From NCBI RefSeq assembly GCF_000379765.1, contig NZ_KB903498.1, positions 66,778 through 130,777 on the forward strand: a stretch of DNA of 64,000 nt. The letters are read 5' to 3'. The translations under genes were made by a program, and so were the position numbers. Of the stretch, positions 28,567-37,490 are shown piece by piece (within the stretch, counting starts at the first letter, position 1; the number at the start of each line of letters is the position of its first letter). This DNA is from Flexithrix dorotheae DSM 6795 (GTDB taxonomy: Bacteria > Bacteroidota > Bacteroidia > Cytophagales > Flammeovirgaceae). Below the pieces are notes generated by a model. That model did no database searches. It was not told the DNA's origin and saw nothing but the letters and a program-made list of their open reading frames with translations.

Positions 28567-30084
28567 ATGAAAAATTATTCACTTCTTCTCCTTATTTTAT
28601 TTATCTCTGGTTTTTCCAATCCACACTTTCAGCTTGAAAGGGCAGGGAAGATTATTTCTCCCACTACCCCCGAATCTTTAGGGATTTCTTCACAGGCAAT
28701 TCTCAACTTTGTGGAGGCTGCAGAAAAAATGCGACCTAATGATTTACACAGTTTTATGATTCTAAGACATGGACAAGAAGCTGCTGCAGGATGGTGGTCT
28801 CCTTATGATGCTGAAAGCCCACATATGCTATATTCACTTAGCAAAAGTTTTACTTCTACCGCAATTGGCCTTGCACAAAATGAAGGTTTACTTTCCATAG
28901 ATGATCCGGTTATCGGTTTTTTTCCGGATGAAACTCCTGAAAATCCCTCTGAAAACCTGAAAGCCATGCGTATCCGGGATTTGTTGAAGATGAATTCAGG
29001 GCATAATGAAGATGCTACTCAGAGAATGGTTGGAAATGCTGAAAGTTGGGTAAAAGGATTTTTGGCGTTGGAAGTCGAACATAAACCAGGTACTCATTTT
29101 GTTTATAATACGGCTGCGACTTTTATGCTTTCTGCCATTATTCAAAAAGTTTCTGGTAAAACTCTGGAAGAATACCTTACTCCAAGAATTTTTGAACCGC
29201 TTGACATTACCACTCATAAATGGGATCAAAACATGAACGGAATTAATGTAGGAGGATGGGGCTTGAATATTCGCACAAAAGATATTGCCAATTTCGGACA
29301 GCTTTATTTGCAAAAGGGAAAATGGAAAGGCAAGCAGTTAATTCCTGAAAATTGGGTGGTAGAAGCCACTTCTTACCAAACCTCAAATGGCAGCAATCCG
29401 GAAAGTGATTGGGAACAGGGTTATGGATATCAGTTTTGGCAATGCAGACATGGATTATACAGAGGAGATGGGGCATTTGGCCAGTTTTGTATTGTATTGC
29501 CGGAGCAGGATGCTGTGATTGCCATTACTTCAGGAAGCAAGGATATGCAGGCAATTATGAATCTGGTCTGGGATCATCTGCTGCCGGCATTTAAGGATGA
29601 ACCTTTAGAAGAAAATTTACAAGCTCAACGTGCACTTTCAGAGAAATTATCTAATTTAAAATTAAGTCCTGTGCAGGGTGAAAATACTGCCAAATTAGCC
29701 AGAAAAATTTCAGGTAAAGCATATATGCTTGAAGAAAATGAATGGGATATAGAAGAGATGCTCTTTAATTTAAAGGGTAAGGAAAATACGTTAATTTTAA
29801 AAGGTAAAAACGGGGAATTTTCTTTACCAATTGGAATTGGGGAATTTAAAGAAAGCAAGTTTAATTTTCCTCAAATTGGGCAACAGTCGGTTGCTATCTC
29901 AGGAGCATGGACTGAAGAAGATACCTTTAAATTGCTTATGTATCTGGATGAGACACCATATGCTTATACCTGTAGCATTTCTTTTGAAGGAAATAATATG
30001 ACAATGGAACGGGAATTAAATGTGAATTTTGGAAATACCAAACGACCGGCTATTCAAGGTAAAATTGCAGAAAAGGGGAAATAG
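28567..30084 (+). CDS. Serine hydrolase, beta-lactamase class C-like (beta-lactamase/EstB family)
   Basis: 505 residues with an N-terminal signal peptide (LLLILFISGFSN). The SxxK motif is SKSF in YSLSKSFTSTAIG (nucleophile Ser) and the second motif is YNTAATF, matching the class C/PBP-like fold. The GDGAFGQ segment may hold the third motif. A beta-rich C-terminal domain of about 130 residues follows. Family members act as esterases, D-aminopeptidases or beta-lactamases; with no ampR-like neighbour a resistance role is not indicated. Convergent, with an 11-bp gap, to the barrel gene. Confidence 0.85.
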   Translation: MKNYSLLLLILFISGFSNPHFQLERAGKIISPTTPESLGISSQAILNFVEAAEKMRPNDLHSFMILRHGQEAAAGWWSPYDAESPHMLYSLSKSFTSTAIGLAQNEGLLSIDDPVIGFFPDETPENPSENLKAMRIRDLLKMNSGHNEDATQRMVGNAESWVKGFLALEVEHKPGTHFVYNTAATFMLSAIIQKVSGKTLEEYLTPRIFEPLDITTHKWDQNMNGINVGGWGLNIRTKDIANFGQLYLQKGKWKGKQLIPENWVVEATSYQTSNGSNPESDWEQGYGYQFWQCRHGLYRGDGAFGQFCIVLPEQDAVIAITSGSKDMQAIMNLVWDHLLPAFKDEPLEENLQAQRALSEKLSNLKLSPVQGENTAKLARKISGKAYMLEENEWDIEEMLFNLKGKENTLILKGKNGEFSLPIGIGEFKESKFNFPQIGQQSVAISGAWTEEDTFKLLMYLDETPYAYTCSISFEGNNMTMERELNVNFGNTKRPAIQGKIAEKGK

Positions 30085-30095
30085 CCCATTCACGA

Positions 30096-31268
30096 TTACC
30101 TCTTTAACTTTTGGAAATGCTGAATGGTGAAAAGATAACCAAATGAGAAAGTAAGCGTTCGGGTTTGAAATTTAATTGAATGAGTTTCGAAGGGTTCGAG
30201 AATTTGTTCAAATTCTCCGGATTCACTGGAAAATGTAACTTCCTGGGGAATTACGGATTGTTGCCAACGACCTTCCAGGAATAAAATTCCTCCATCATTT
30301 ATTTTATACCTGAACCCTGCACCTGCCATATAATTTATATTAAACAGGGTTTTGTGTTCAGCATCTCGTGATTCGGCCAGAATGAATGGGTTTTCATAAG
30401 GGTAGGTAGCATTGAGTTCCCCATTGTTATTGTTTTCATCATAAGAAATTTCCCAAAGATAAATCTCCCCCTTTCCAAAAGAATTTTCTATTAAATAATT
30501 AATGGCTAAACCTCCTGAAATAAAAATTTGCAAACGCTTGTTTGAAATAAAATTCCATTGCAATCCTGAAGCAAGTTCCAGAAAGGAAGGGTAAGTATCT
30601 CCCGCTAAATGGTAAATGGCTTGAGGATAATCTTTTGCATCAACATTATACAAATCGGCTAATGCAGGGTCTATGTTGGTCTGTCCTACGTAAGTTCCGG
30701 GAATTTTATATTTCCCGGTTTTACCATTTATGGTTTGATGCCTCTCTGCATAGATCAAATTCTTAAAAAAAATGAATTTGTGGTTGATGTATTGGTTATG
30801 CACAAAAGCTATACTAAATCCTTTATTATTTCTAGAGGCCGGTGTTTTGGCAATGTGGAGGTTTTGTCCGACCATCAATCCGATTTCCCTTGGCTTTGAT
30901 CTGAACTTTTGGTAAAAGTAACGGAATTTCTCATCCTCATTTTTTGGGTCAATTCCAGGATTTTCCCGCAATAATTTTTGCATGGAAAGAAAAGCCATGC
31001 TATCCTGTAGGGTTTGTACATAACTATTAAAGAGCAGGTAATAGGCATCATCTTTCAAATAGTTTGGTAGATGAGGCACACTTTTTTCCAATTCAATTAC
31101 CTTATAAACTTTTCCATTTTGGTAATCAAATTGAGCCTGCTCGTAAGTATGTATATAATCCTGTTGTTGTTGGGCTAATACATTAATTCCCGAAATCAAA
31201 ATTGAGGTGGCAACCACCAATAAGGTCCTTTTCAAATTTACTTTATTCACAAATTTTGATTGATTCAT
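30096..31268 (-). CDS. Outer-membrane beta-barrel protein coupled to the TIR/WD40 gene
   Basis: 390 residues. The signal peptide ends NVLAQ. Residues about 35-130 look like a small helical TPR-like region (YEQAQFDYQNGKVYKVIELEKS), followed by a C-terminal barrel with alternating strands (YMAGAGFRYKIND, ILFLEGRWQQSV, TLTFSFGYLF). Its ATG (31266-31268) lies inside the last 26 bp of the TIR/WD40 gene, so the two are translationally coupled and probably function together. No named family was recognised; function unknown. Confidence 0.75.
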   Translation of the reverse strand: MNQSKFVNKVNLKRTLLVVATSILISGINVLAQQQQDYIHTYEQAQFDYQNGKVYKVIELEKSVPHLPNYLKDDAYYLLFNSYVQTLQDSMAFLSMQKLLRENPGIDPKNEDEKFRYFYQKFRSKPREIGLMVGQNLHIAKTPASRNNKGFSIAFVHNQYINHKFIFFKNLIYAERHQTINGKTGKYKIPGTYVGQTNIDPALADLYNVDAKDYPQAIYHLAGDTYPSFLELASGLQWNFISNKRLQIFISGGLAINYLIENSFGKGEIYLWEISYDENNNNGELNATYPYENPFILAESRDAEHKTLFNINYMAGAGFRYKINDGGILFLEGRWQQSVIPQEVTFSSESGEFEQILEPFETHSIKFQTRTLTFSFGYLFTIQHFQKLKR

Positions 31269-34200
31269 AGTCTAAAATCTTTAATCCAAATTTTTCCCAT
31301 TCATCCTCAGTGAAAGCTTTTCTATCCAGCTGTTCGCATAGATTTTCCGCCATCATGTCCATATCCACAGGATATGCCCTTATTTTAGATTCACTGCTTA
31401 CTAAAAGGTATTTGCTATCCGGGTTGAAAGCAATGGCATGAGCAAAGTTGAAATCGTCATGCATTTCTCTTGGTTTATTATCAAGAGAGGCCAGGTGGCG
31501 CAGAAGGACTTTTCCATCCAGACTTACAGAAGCTAAAAACTGTCCATCTCCCGAAAAAGTAATATCTTTTACAACTCCCTGATGTCCATACAGATAGCTG
31601 ACATAATTTTTGGACTTTTTAAGATCTAGTAAAACAATTTTTCCACTTGCAAAACCAGCGGCAATTAAGGTCCCTTTTGGATTAACTGTGAGGCTTGTTC
31701 CAATATCGGCTACCAAATCGGAATAGAGTAATTGCGGTTTTTTGTTTCCGTTTGAAGGTTTGGCATACAATTTCCCTTTTACATCAAGGAAAATCACATC
31801 TCCATTGGGTAAGGTTCCGATAGCCTGAATGCCTTCTTGGTGGGCATAATGTAATTTTTTAGACTTGCTGTTAACCTCCCATTCGTATATTTTTCCACCA
31901 AGTGATGCGGAATAAAGCTTTTCGTTATTAAAAGAAAATGCGATACTGCTAATTTTTGCAGAATGGGCTTCCAACTTTGTTTCTTGTTTGGAAGAGACAT
32001 GATATAAGTAAACATTGTTGCCGTCCTCATTGGCGAATGCTGCCCATTCCTTATTGGCAGAAACATTTAGTGCTTCATTAAAAAACTTTTGTGTCACCCG
32101 AATGTTTTGAGCTTTTCCTTTAAATAAAACCGGTCGGGTGTAAATGGTTTTTTCGTTTTTCCCCAGCACATTCTGGGTGGTATCCCATCCCCAAATGCCC
32201 ATACTGCCATTATATCCAGTGATAAAGCATTGATTACCAAGTGTTTTTAACCCTGATATTGTAGTACGGTCATCAAAAACCGGGAATGAATTATATTCTA
32301 ATTTGTTGACGGCTTTTGTGGCTTCGTAAAGAGCATTGTAGATATCAGGGTCAAACTGAGGCCCCTGGTAATCCTGATGAATTTTTCTGGCATGAAGGGC
32401 TATTAAACTTTTAGTAGTAGGATCATCTACCGACAAACTTTTCTCTGCCATATAGGTAACAAGTGAAAGTGCTTCCGAAACTTTTTTTAGTCGTTCGGAA
32501 TAGTCCTTAGCCTCTTTGGCATTTTTTTCAGCCAATTTTCGCTGTTCATTTGCTTCTTTGCTTTTTAAATTGGCCCTGTCTTTTTGCTGTTCTGCTTCCT
32601 GTCTTTTATTTTCAGCTACCAACCTCAGGGAATCTGATTGCTCTTTTTGGTATTCTGCAATCATAAATTGTTGAAGAGCCAGGTCCAAAGCAGAATCCAC
32701 TTTTACTTTTTGTCTTTCAGTTTCCCGTCTTTGCCTGTCTGCTTCCAATCTTTGTTTTTCTGCTTCCGCTCTTTGTTTCTCTGCTTCTTCTTTTTGTATT
32801 CTTGCTTCAATAGCTGCTTTCTCTGCTATTTCGGCTTCTCTGGCTGCCTCTTTACTTTTAAAATAGGCTAAAATACTTAGGCCTACTGTAGCCAGAAAAA
32901 GAAACAGGAGCAAATAAATCATCCTCCTTTGTTTTCGGGAGGCTTTTTCTTTTTCAAGCCGTTTAATCTCCTCCTCTCTTTTCTCCTGGAGAATTTTCTC
33001 CATTTCCTTTTTCCGCTCTTCTTCTTTCTTCAACAGCAGTAACCGGGCATCTTCACTGGCATGGATATAATGCTGATGTAAACTAGTGGGAAGGGGTTGC
33101 TTTTGTTCTTCCAGTGCGGACTCCAGCCATGACCGTGCAACTTCTAATTCTTTCCCTCTTAAAAGTAAATCATCACTTTTATCCCGATCCATCCACTCAA
33201 CTGACCTCCTTTGCCATTTGGTATGACTCTGAACATATTCTCTGTCTGTATCCAGGGTAAATACCAGTTTACCAAAAGTGGCGTCAAAATCCTTTCCTTC
33301 AAAATCAATCCACTGAACCTTTTTCAGTGCCTCAGGAATGGCTGATTCGTTGGTTTTCCTATAGATAATGGGAATGAATCTCTTGTTAAGTTCTGAAGCA
33401 AAAATTACTTCCTTTTCACAATATTCAGAATCGATAGAATCGGGTGAAATTATAAACAGGAAGTTGTCCGAGCTTTCTATTCCTTTTAGAATTTCTTTAG
33501 CAAAGTCAGAGCCTTCAGCTATGCTCTCCTGATCGAACCAGGTAGTTTTGCCATAAACCTGAAGCTTATTATTTAACTTTCGGGCAAAATCAGCATCTTT
33601 CCTGGAATACGAAATGAAAACCTCTGTTTTAAGTTGTCCAATTTTGGCCTTACTGGCAGTAATAAAATCCTGATGTAATTGTACAGGAAGATTTTCCCGC
33701 CTTTTTAATCCGGCCTTCAGCCATCCTTCTGCTTCCTCCAGATTAAAACCTCTTAATAATATACTGTCACTTCTGTCAAGACTTTCCCACCGAAGGGCCT
33801 GAACCAAAAACTGTTTGTGCTTATGAATATAGTTTTCATCCTCCCGAAGTTGGATAATCAACTCATCTATATCCTTTTCATAATCAGATTTGTCTTTTTT
33901 TGACTTTAATTCCCGATTTTCATTATTATCCGTAAAATCTACATGCTGTATATGCCGGATACTTTGAGGGATATCTTCCTCCTCAACCTTATCTACCATT
34001 AATGGAATAATCCGCTTATTTAATGAAAGCGCATGTTTTAATTCCTTTAGACAAAATTCAGATTTTACTGATTTAGGGGATAGTAAAAATATAAGATTAT
34101 TAGCCTGCTCAATCCCCTCAAAAATGGCTTCTTGATAAGAGTCTCCAACTTTTATATCCGACTGATCTACCCATGTGGTAAATCCATGTCTCATGAGGGA

Positions 34201-34929
34201 ATGATTGATTTTCTTACGGTATTTCTGATCCTTATTGTCATACGCAATAAACACATCCGTCATCATGTTTTCCCCGTTTTTTCGGGTTTCGGAAATGTAT
34301 TCGCAATGTAAGGGAGAAGGCTGGCAGGGTACATCTTCCCTTAATGTGGAAAGTAACCATTTTTCAACTTTTTCCCTTTCTTTCCCCACTGGCAGGTATT
34401 GCGGACTCCTTTGGTGCTTTTCCCATGACAATGCCTGATTGAGCAACCGGGTATGTTCCTTAATGAAGGACTTTCCCCTTTCCATAAGCCCGCAAAGCTG
34501 CTCAGTTCCTTGTCCAAAATCATCAATAGCCTTCCAGTCTTCCAGATGAATGGAATGATTCTCCTCCTCCCGCATATAAAGCCAGTTTAGCTCTGCAATT
34601 TTAGGGTGAAGCGCCTCAAGATTTCGCTCCACATGTAAAATTGGAATGATCCGCTTACTGTAATGCAGGGCTAATTCAATTTCTTTTCGGCAGTATTGAG
34701 ATTTATTGGAATGGGGAGCAATAATATAGATAAAGTTATGGGATTGCGCGATACCTTCATCAATTCTTTTTTGAAAATCAACCCCAAGTTCTATATCGTC
34801 CTGATCTAACCAGACCCGGTAATTTTTCTTTTCCAGCTCTTTTTTCAGGCGAATGGCCATTGCCTTACTCTCATTTCTACCGTAGGAGATAAAGGCATCA
34901 TAAATGTCAATTGCCAGGGTGGTATTCAT
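31243..34929 (-). CDS. Triple TIR domain, transmembrane, WD40-like repeat protein
   Basis: 1228 residues. Three TIR domains (about 8-145, 224-360, 434-560) each begin DAFISY/DVFIAY/EVFISY, hold a WxDQ...G loop, and keep the Cys-x-x-Glu pair (Glu83, Glu296, Glu507) where NAD-cleaving TIR enzymes have their catalytic Glu. Each is followed by a helical linker of about 70 residues (LLRG...WL...P..LH..YI), the module known from bacterial conflict-type WD40 proteins. Then come a charged coiled coil, one membrane helix (671-690), a long Glu/Lys/Arg/Gln coiled coil (to about 830), and WD40-like beta-propeller repeats (about 935-1190). The topology puts TIRs in the cytoplasm and the propeller in the periplasm. 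It overlaps the barrel gene. Role inferred: stress or defence signalling. Confidence 0.88.
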   Translation of the reverse strand: MNTTLAIDIYDAFISYGRNESKAMAIRLKKELEKKNYRVWLDQDDIELGVDFQKRIDEGIAQSHNFIYIIAPHSNKSQYCRKEIELALHYSKRIIPILHVERNLEALHPKIAELNWLYMREEENHSIHLEDWKAIDDFGQGTEQLCGLMERGKSFIKEHTRLLNQALSWEKHQRSPQYLPVGKEREKVEKWLLSTLREDVPCQPSPLHCEYISETRKNGENMMTDVFIAYDNKDQKYRKKINHSLMRHGFTTWVDQSDIKVGDSYQEAIFEGIEQANNLIFLLSPKSVKSEFCLKELKHALSLNKRIIPLMVDKVEEEDIPQSIRHIQHVDFTDNNENRELKSKKDKSDYEKDIDELIIQLREDENYIHKHKQFLVQALRWESLDRSDSILLRGFNLEEAEGWLKAGLKRRENLPVQLHQDFITASKAKIGQLKTEVFISYSRKDADFARKLNNKLQVYGKTTWFDQESIAEGSDFAKEILKGIESSDNFLFIISPDSIDSEYCEKEVIFASELNKRFIPIIYRKTNESAIPEALKKVQWIDFEGKDFDATFGKLVFTLDTDREYVQSHTKWQRRSVEWMDRDKSDDLLLRGKELEVARSWLESALEEQKQPLPTSLHQHYIHASEDARLLLLKKEEERKKEMEKILQEKREEEIKRLEKEKASRKQRRMIYLLLFLFLATVGLSILAYFKSKEAAREAEIAEKAAIEARIQKEEAEKQRAEAEKQRLEADRQRRETERQKVKVDSALDLALQQFMIAEYQKEQSDSLRLVAENKRQEAEQQKDRANLKSKEANEQRKLAEKNAKEAKDYSERLKKVSEALSLVTYMAEKSLSVDDPTTKSLIALHARKIHQDYQGPQFDPDIYNALYEATKAVNKLEYNSFPVFDDRTTISGLKTLGNQCFITGYNGSMGIWGWDTTQNVLGKNEKTIYTRPVLFKGKAQNIRVTQKFFNEALNVSANKEWAAFANEDGNNVYLYHVSSKQETKLEAHSAKISSIAFSFNNEKLYSASLGGKIYEWEVNSKSKKLHYAHQEGIQAIGTLPNGDVIFLDVKGKLYAKPSNGNKKPQLLYSDLVADIGTSLTVNPKGTLIAAGFASGKIVLLDLKKSKNYVSYLYGHQGVVKDITFSGDGQFLASVSLDGKVLLRHLASLDNKPREMHDDFNFAHAIAFNPDSKYLLVSSESKIRAYPVDMDMMAENLCEQLDRKAFTEDEWEKFGLKILDYESIKICE

Positions 34930-35054
34930 TTATTGATGATTGTGTTATTTGATTTTATTTGTTACGCTTCCCTTACTTTTAATTATTACCTAATAGTAAC
35001 ATTCTATTCACAAATCTATTGTTAGCTAAAATCATAAGAACAGCCTGAAATGTA

Positions 35055-35084
35055 TTTGCACTCCAACTCTTTTTGGTAGATTTG
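35055..35084 (+). promoter_or_regulatory. Bacteroidota-type promoter of the ABC-F gene
   Basis: TTTG (35055-35058), 18 bases, then TAGATTTG (35077-35084). A direct repeat TTTGCACTCC occurs at 35055-35064 and again at 35081-35090, overlapping both boxes. Confidence 0.6.
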
Positions 35085-35105
35085 CACTCCTAAAAAAAAT
35101 GAACT

Positions 35106-36743
35106 ATGATTTCAGTTGATAATTTGGCCGTAGAATTTAGCGGTTCCACCCTGTTTAGTGAAGTATCATTCGTGATTAATCCTACCGATAAGATTGCCTT
35201 GATGGGCAAAAATGGAGCGGGAAAATCTACTATGATGAAGATTGTGGCTGGTGTTCAGAAAGCTACACGAGGACATGTGAGGGCTCCTAAAGATGCCGTA
35301 ATTGCCTATCTGCCACAGCATTTATTTACTGAAGATAATTGCACCGTATTTGAAGAAGCAGCCAAAGCCTTTAAACATGTATTTGAAATGCGTGACCAAA
35401 TGGCTGAACTCAACCATGCCCTGGAAACTCGCACTGATTATGAAAGTGAGGAGTATATGGGTATTATTCAAAAAGTTACCGAACTGGGGGAAAAATACTA
35501 CTTGTTAGAAGATGTAAACTACGATGCAGAGGTTGAAAAAGCTTTAAAAGGACTGGGATTTAAGCAGGAGGACTTTACCAGACAAACTAAAGAATTTAGT
35601 GGGGGCTGGAGAATGCGGATTGAACTTGCTAAAATTTTATTACAAAAACCAGATCTGATTTTACTGGACGAACCGACTAACCATATCGATATAGAATCCG
35701 TGATATGGCTGGAGGATTTTCTGGTGAATAAAGCAAATGCCGTAATGGTTATTTCTCACGACCGGGCTTTTATTGATAATATTACCAACCGAACCATTGA
35801 AGTGACAATGGGTAGAATTTATGACTACAAAGCCAATTATTCCCATTACCTGCAACTTAGAGAAGAGCGAAGAGCACATCAGATAAAAGCGTATAAAGAG
35901 CAACAAAAGTTTATTGCTGATAATATGGCTTTTATTGAGCGATTTAAAGGGACATATTCCAAAACCAACCAGGTAAATTCAAGGGAAAGAATGCTCGAAA
36001 AACTCGAGATAATTGAAATTGACGAGGTGGATAATTCTGCCCTGAAATTGCGTTTTCCCCCTTCTCCAAGATCAGGGGATCATCCTGTAACTGTGAAAGA
36101 TGTGTCCAAATCCTATGGAGAAAAAGTGGTATTTAAGAATGCCAACTTGTCTATATTCAGAGGGGAAAAAGTTTCATTTGTAGGACGAAACGGAGAGGGA
36201 AAGTCCACCATGGTGAAAGCCATAATGGGAGAAATCGAAGTGGAGGGGCAATGCCAATTGGGACACAATGTGAAGGTGGGTTATTTTGCTCAAAATCAGG
36301 CCTCTTTATTGGATCTGGAATTAACCATATTTCAAACAGTGGACGAAATAGCTCAGGGGGAAATTCGTAATCAGATCCGGAATATACTTGGCAGTTTTAT
36401 GTTTAGTGGGGATGATATTGAGAAAAAAGTCAGTGTATTATCAGGAGGGGAAAAAACCAGACTGGCCATGGTGAAATTATTGTTAGAGCCCGTAAATCTG
36501 CTCATTCTCGATGAACCTACCAACCACCTTGACCTAAAATCGAAAGATGTGCTGAAAGAAGCTTTATCCAATTATGACGGAACTTTAATTCTGGTATCTC
36601 ATGACAGGGATTTTCTTCAGGGACTTTCTCAAAAAGTATTTGAATTTAAAGACCAGCGGGTAATTGAACATTTTGAGACGATTGATGCATTTTTAGAACG
36701 CAACAGGATTAAAAATATAGCAGAAATTAATTTGATGAAGTAG
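35106..36743 (+). CDS. ABC-F family ATPase
   Basis: 545 residues with two ABC domains and no membrane segments. Walker A GKNGAGKST and Walker B LILLDEPTNHID are in the first domain; GRNGEGKST, LSGGEKTRLA and LILDEPTNHLD in the second. The linker between them (about residues 240-320) is the ribosome-contacting region of ABC-F proteins. It resembles the general Uup/YbiT-type translation factors more than the resistance-type proteins, but this cannot be settled from sequence alone. A six-codon frame (ATG at 35099) overlaps the start codon. Single gene with a good promoter. Confidence 0.92.
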   Translation: MISVDNLAVEFSGSTLFSEVSFVINPTDKIALMGKNGAGKSTMMKIVAGVQKATRGHVRAPKDAVIAYLPQHLFTEDNCTVFEEAAKAFKHVFEMRDQMAELNHALETRTDYESEEYMGIIQKVTELGEKYYLLEDVNYDAEVEKALKGLGFKQEDFTRQTKEFSGGWRMRIELAKILLQKPDLILLDEPTNHIDIESVIWLEDFLVNKANAVMVISHDRAFIDNITNRTIEVTMGRIYDYKANYSHYLQLREERRAHQIKAYKEQQKFIADNMAFIERFKGTYSKTNQVNSRERMLEKLEIIEIDEVDNSALKLRFPPSPRSGDHPVTVKDVSKSYGEKVVFKNANLSIFRGEKVSFVGRNGEGKSTMVKAIMGEIEVEGQCQLGHNVKVGYFAQNQASLLDLELTIFQTVDEIAQGEIRNQIRNILGSFMFSGDDIEKKVSVLSGGEKTRLAMVKLLLEPVNLLILDEPTNHLDLKSKDVLKEALSNYDGTLILVSHDRDFLQGLSQKVFEFKDQRVIEHFETIDAFLERNRIKNIAEINLMK

Positions 36744-36943
36744 GTTAAAATCCCTGTGGTTTTCATTTTTCCAATTTCGGACCTTTGTTCATTTCAAAAC
36801 GATGAAATTTATTTTTATCTTAGGGAAGGGGTGAATTTCAATTTTTTGCAAAGTGTTATTTTGTCTCTTACGGACTTTATACCTGATGCAAAAAATGTTT
36901 TCAAGAGTGATTAAAATTATTCGGAATTTAAAAAAGGGAAAAA

Positions 36944-37315
36944 ATGAAATTAGGTGCATTTTCAATTAGTTTAGCTGTAAAAGATTTAAAAAAATCACAG
37001 GAATTTTATGAATCACTGGGTTTTAAGGTTTTCGGAGGAGACCTTGAAATGAATTATCTGATCATGAAAAATGAGGACACATTAATAGGCCTTTTCCAGG
37101 GTATGTTTGATCAAAACATCCTAACCTTTAATCCTGGATGGAACCAGAATGCAGAAGCACTCAAAACCTATGATGATGTACGGACCATTCAAAAGGAATT
37201 AAAAGCAAAGAATATAGAATTGAGCAAGGAAGTTGATGAAAAAACATCAGGCCCTGCCAATATTATCCTGGTTGATCCGGATGGAAATCAAATTTTGATT
37301 GATCAACATATATAG
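36944..37315 (+). CDS. VOC (glyoxalase/bleomycin-resistance) family protein
   Basis: 123 residues, one VOC module of paired beta-alpha-beta-beta-beta units. [22 protein letters not shown] and [16 protein letters not shown] are family hallmarks; the terminal region keeps an acidic residue position but the usual Glu metal ligand of glyoxalase I is not obvious. Function could be lyase, dioxygenase-like or antibiotic binding. Single gene between ABC-F and the HTCS gene. Confidence 0.85.
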   Translation: MKLGAFSISLAVKDLKKSQEFYESLGFKVFGGDLEMNYLIMKNEDTLIGLFQGMFDQNILTFNPGWNQNAEALKTYDDVRTIQKELKAKNIELSKEVDEKTSGPANIILVDPDGNQILIDQHI

Positions 37316-37460
37316 TACGGTCCCTCAGGAGTTAACAAACCTAATTGGTTTAGTATTTATTAAAATCCATTTTTGATCCTGAAATAAGTCTGGAATTGAC
37401 ATTCAGATAGGGTATTTTTTTTATTCTCAATCATCTGCCTAATTTTTCTAATCGATAGCT

Positions 37461-37468
37461 TAGTTTTG
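37461..37468 (+). promoter_or_regulatory. Putative -7 box of the HTCS gene
   Basis: TAGTTTTG matches TAnnTTTG fully and lies 22 bp before the HTCS ATG. No clear -33 box. Confidence 0.45.
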
Positions 37469-37490
37469 CATTTCTCTGTATAAGAAGTTA

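Noticed and set aside
28567-30084. Beta-lactam resistance gene
   Set aside because: Although the fold is class C beta-lactamase-like, the extra C-terminal domain and lack of an ampR-type regulator point to an esterase or peptidase-like enzyme.
37410-37417. Single GGGTATTT upstream of the HTCS gene
   Set aside because: No partner repeat at 21 bp; likely chance in AT-rich sequence.
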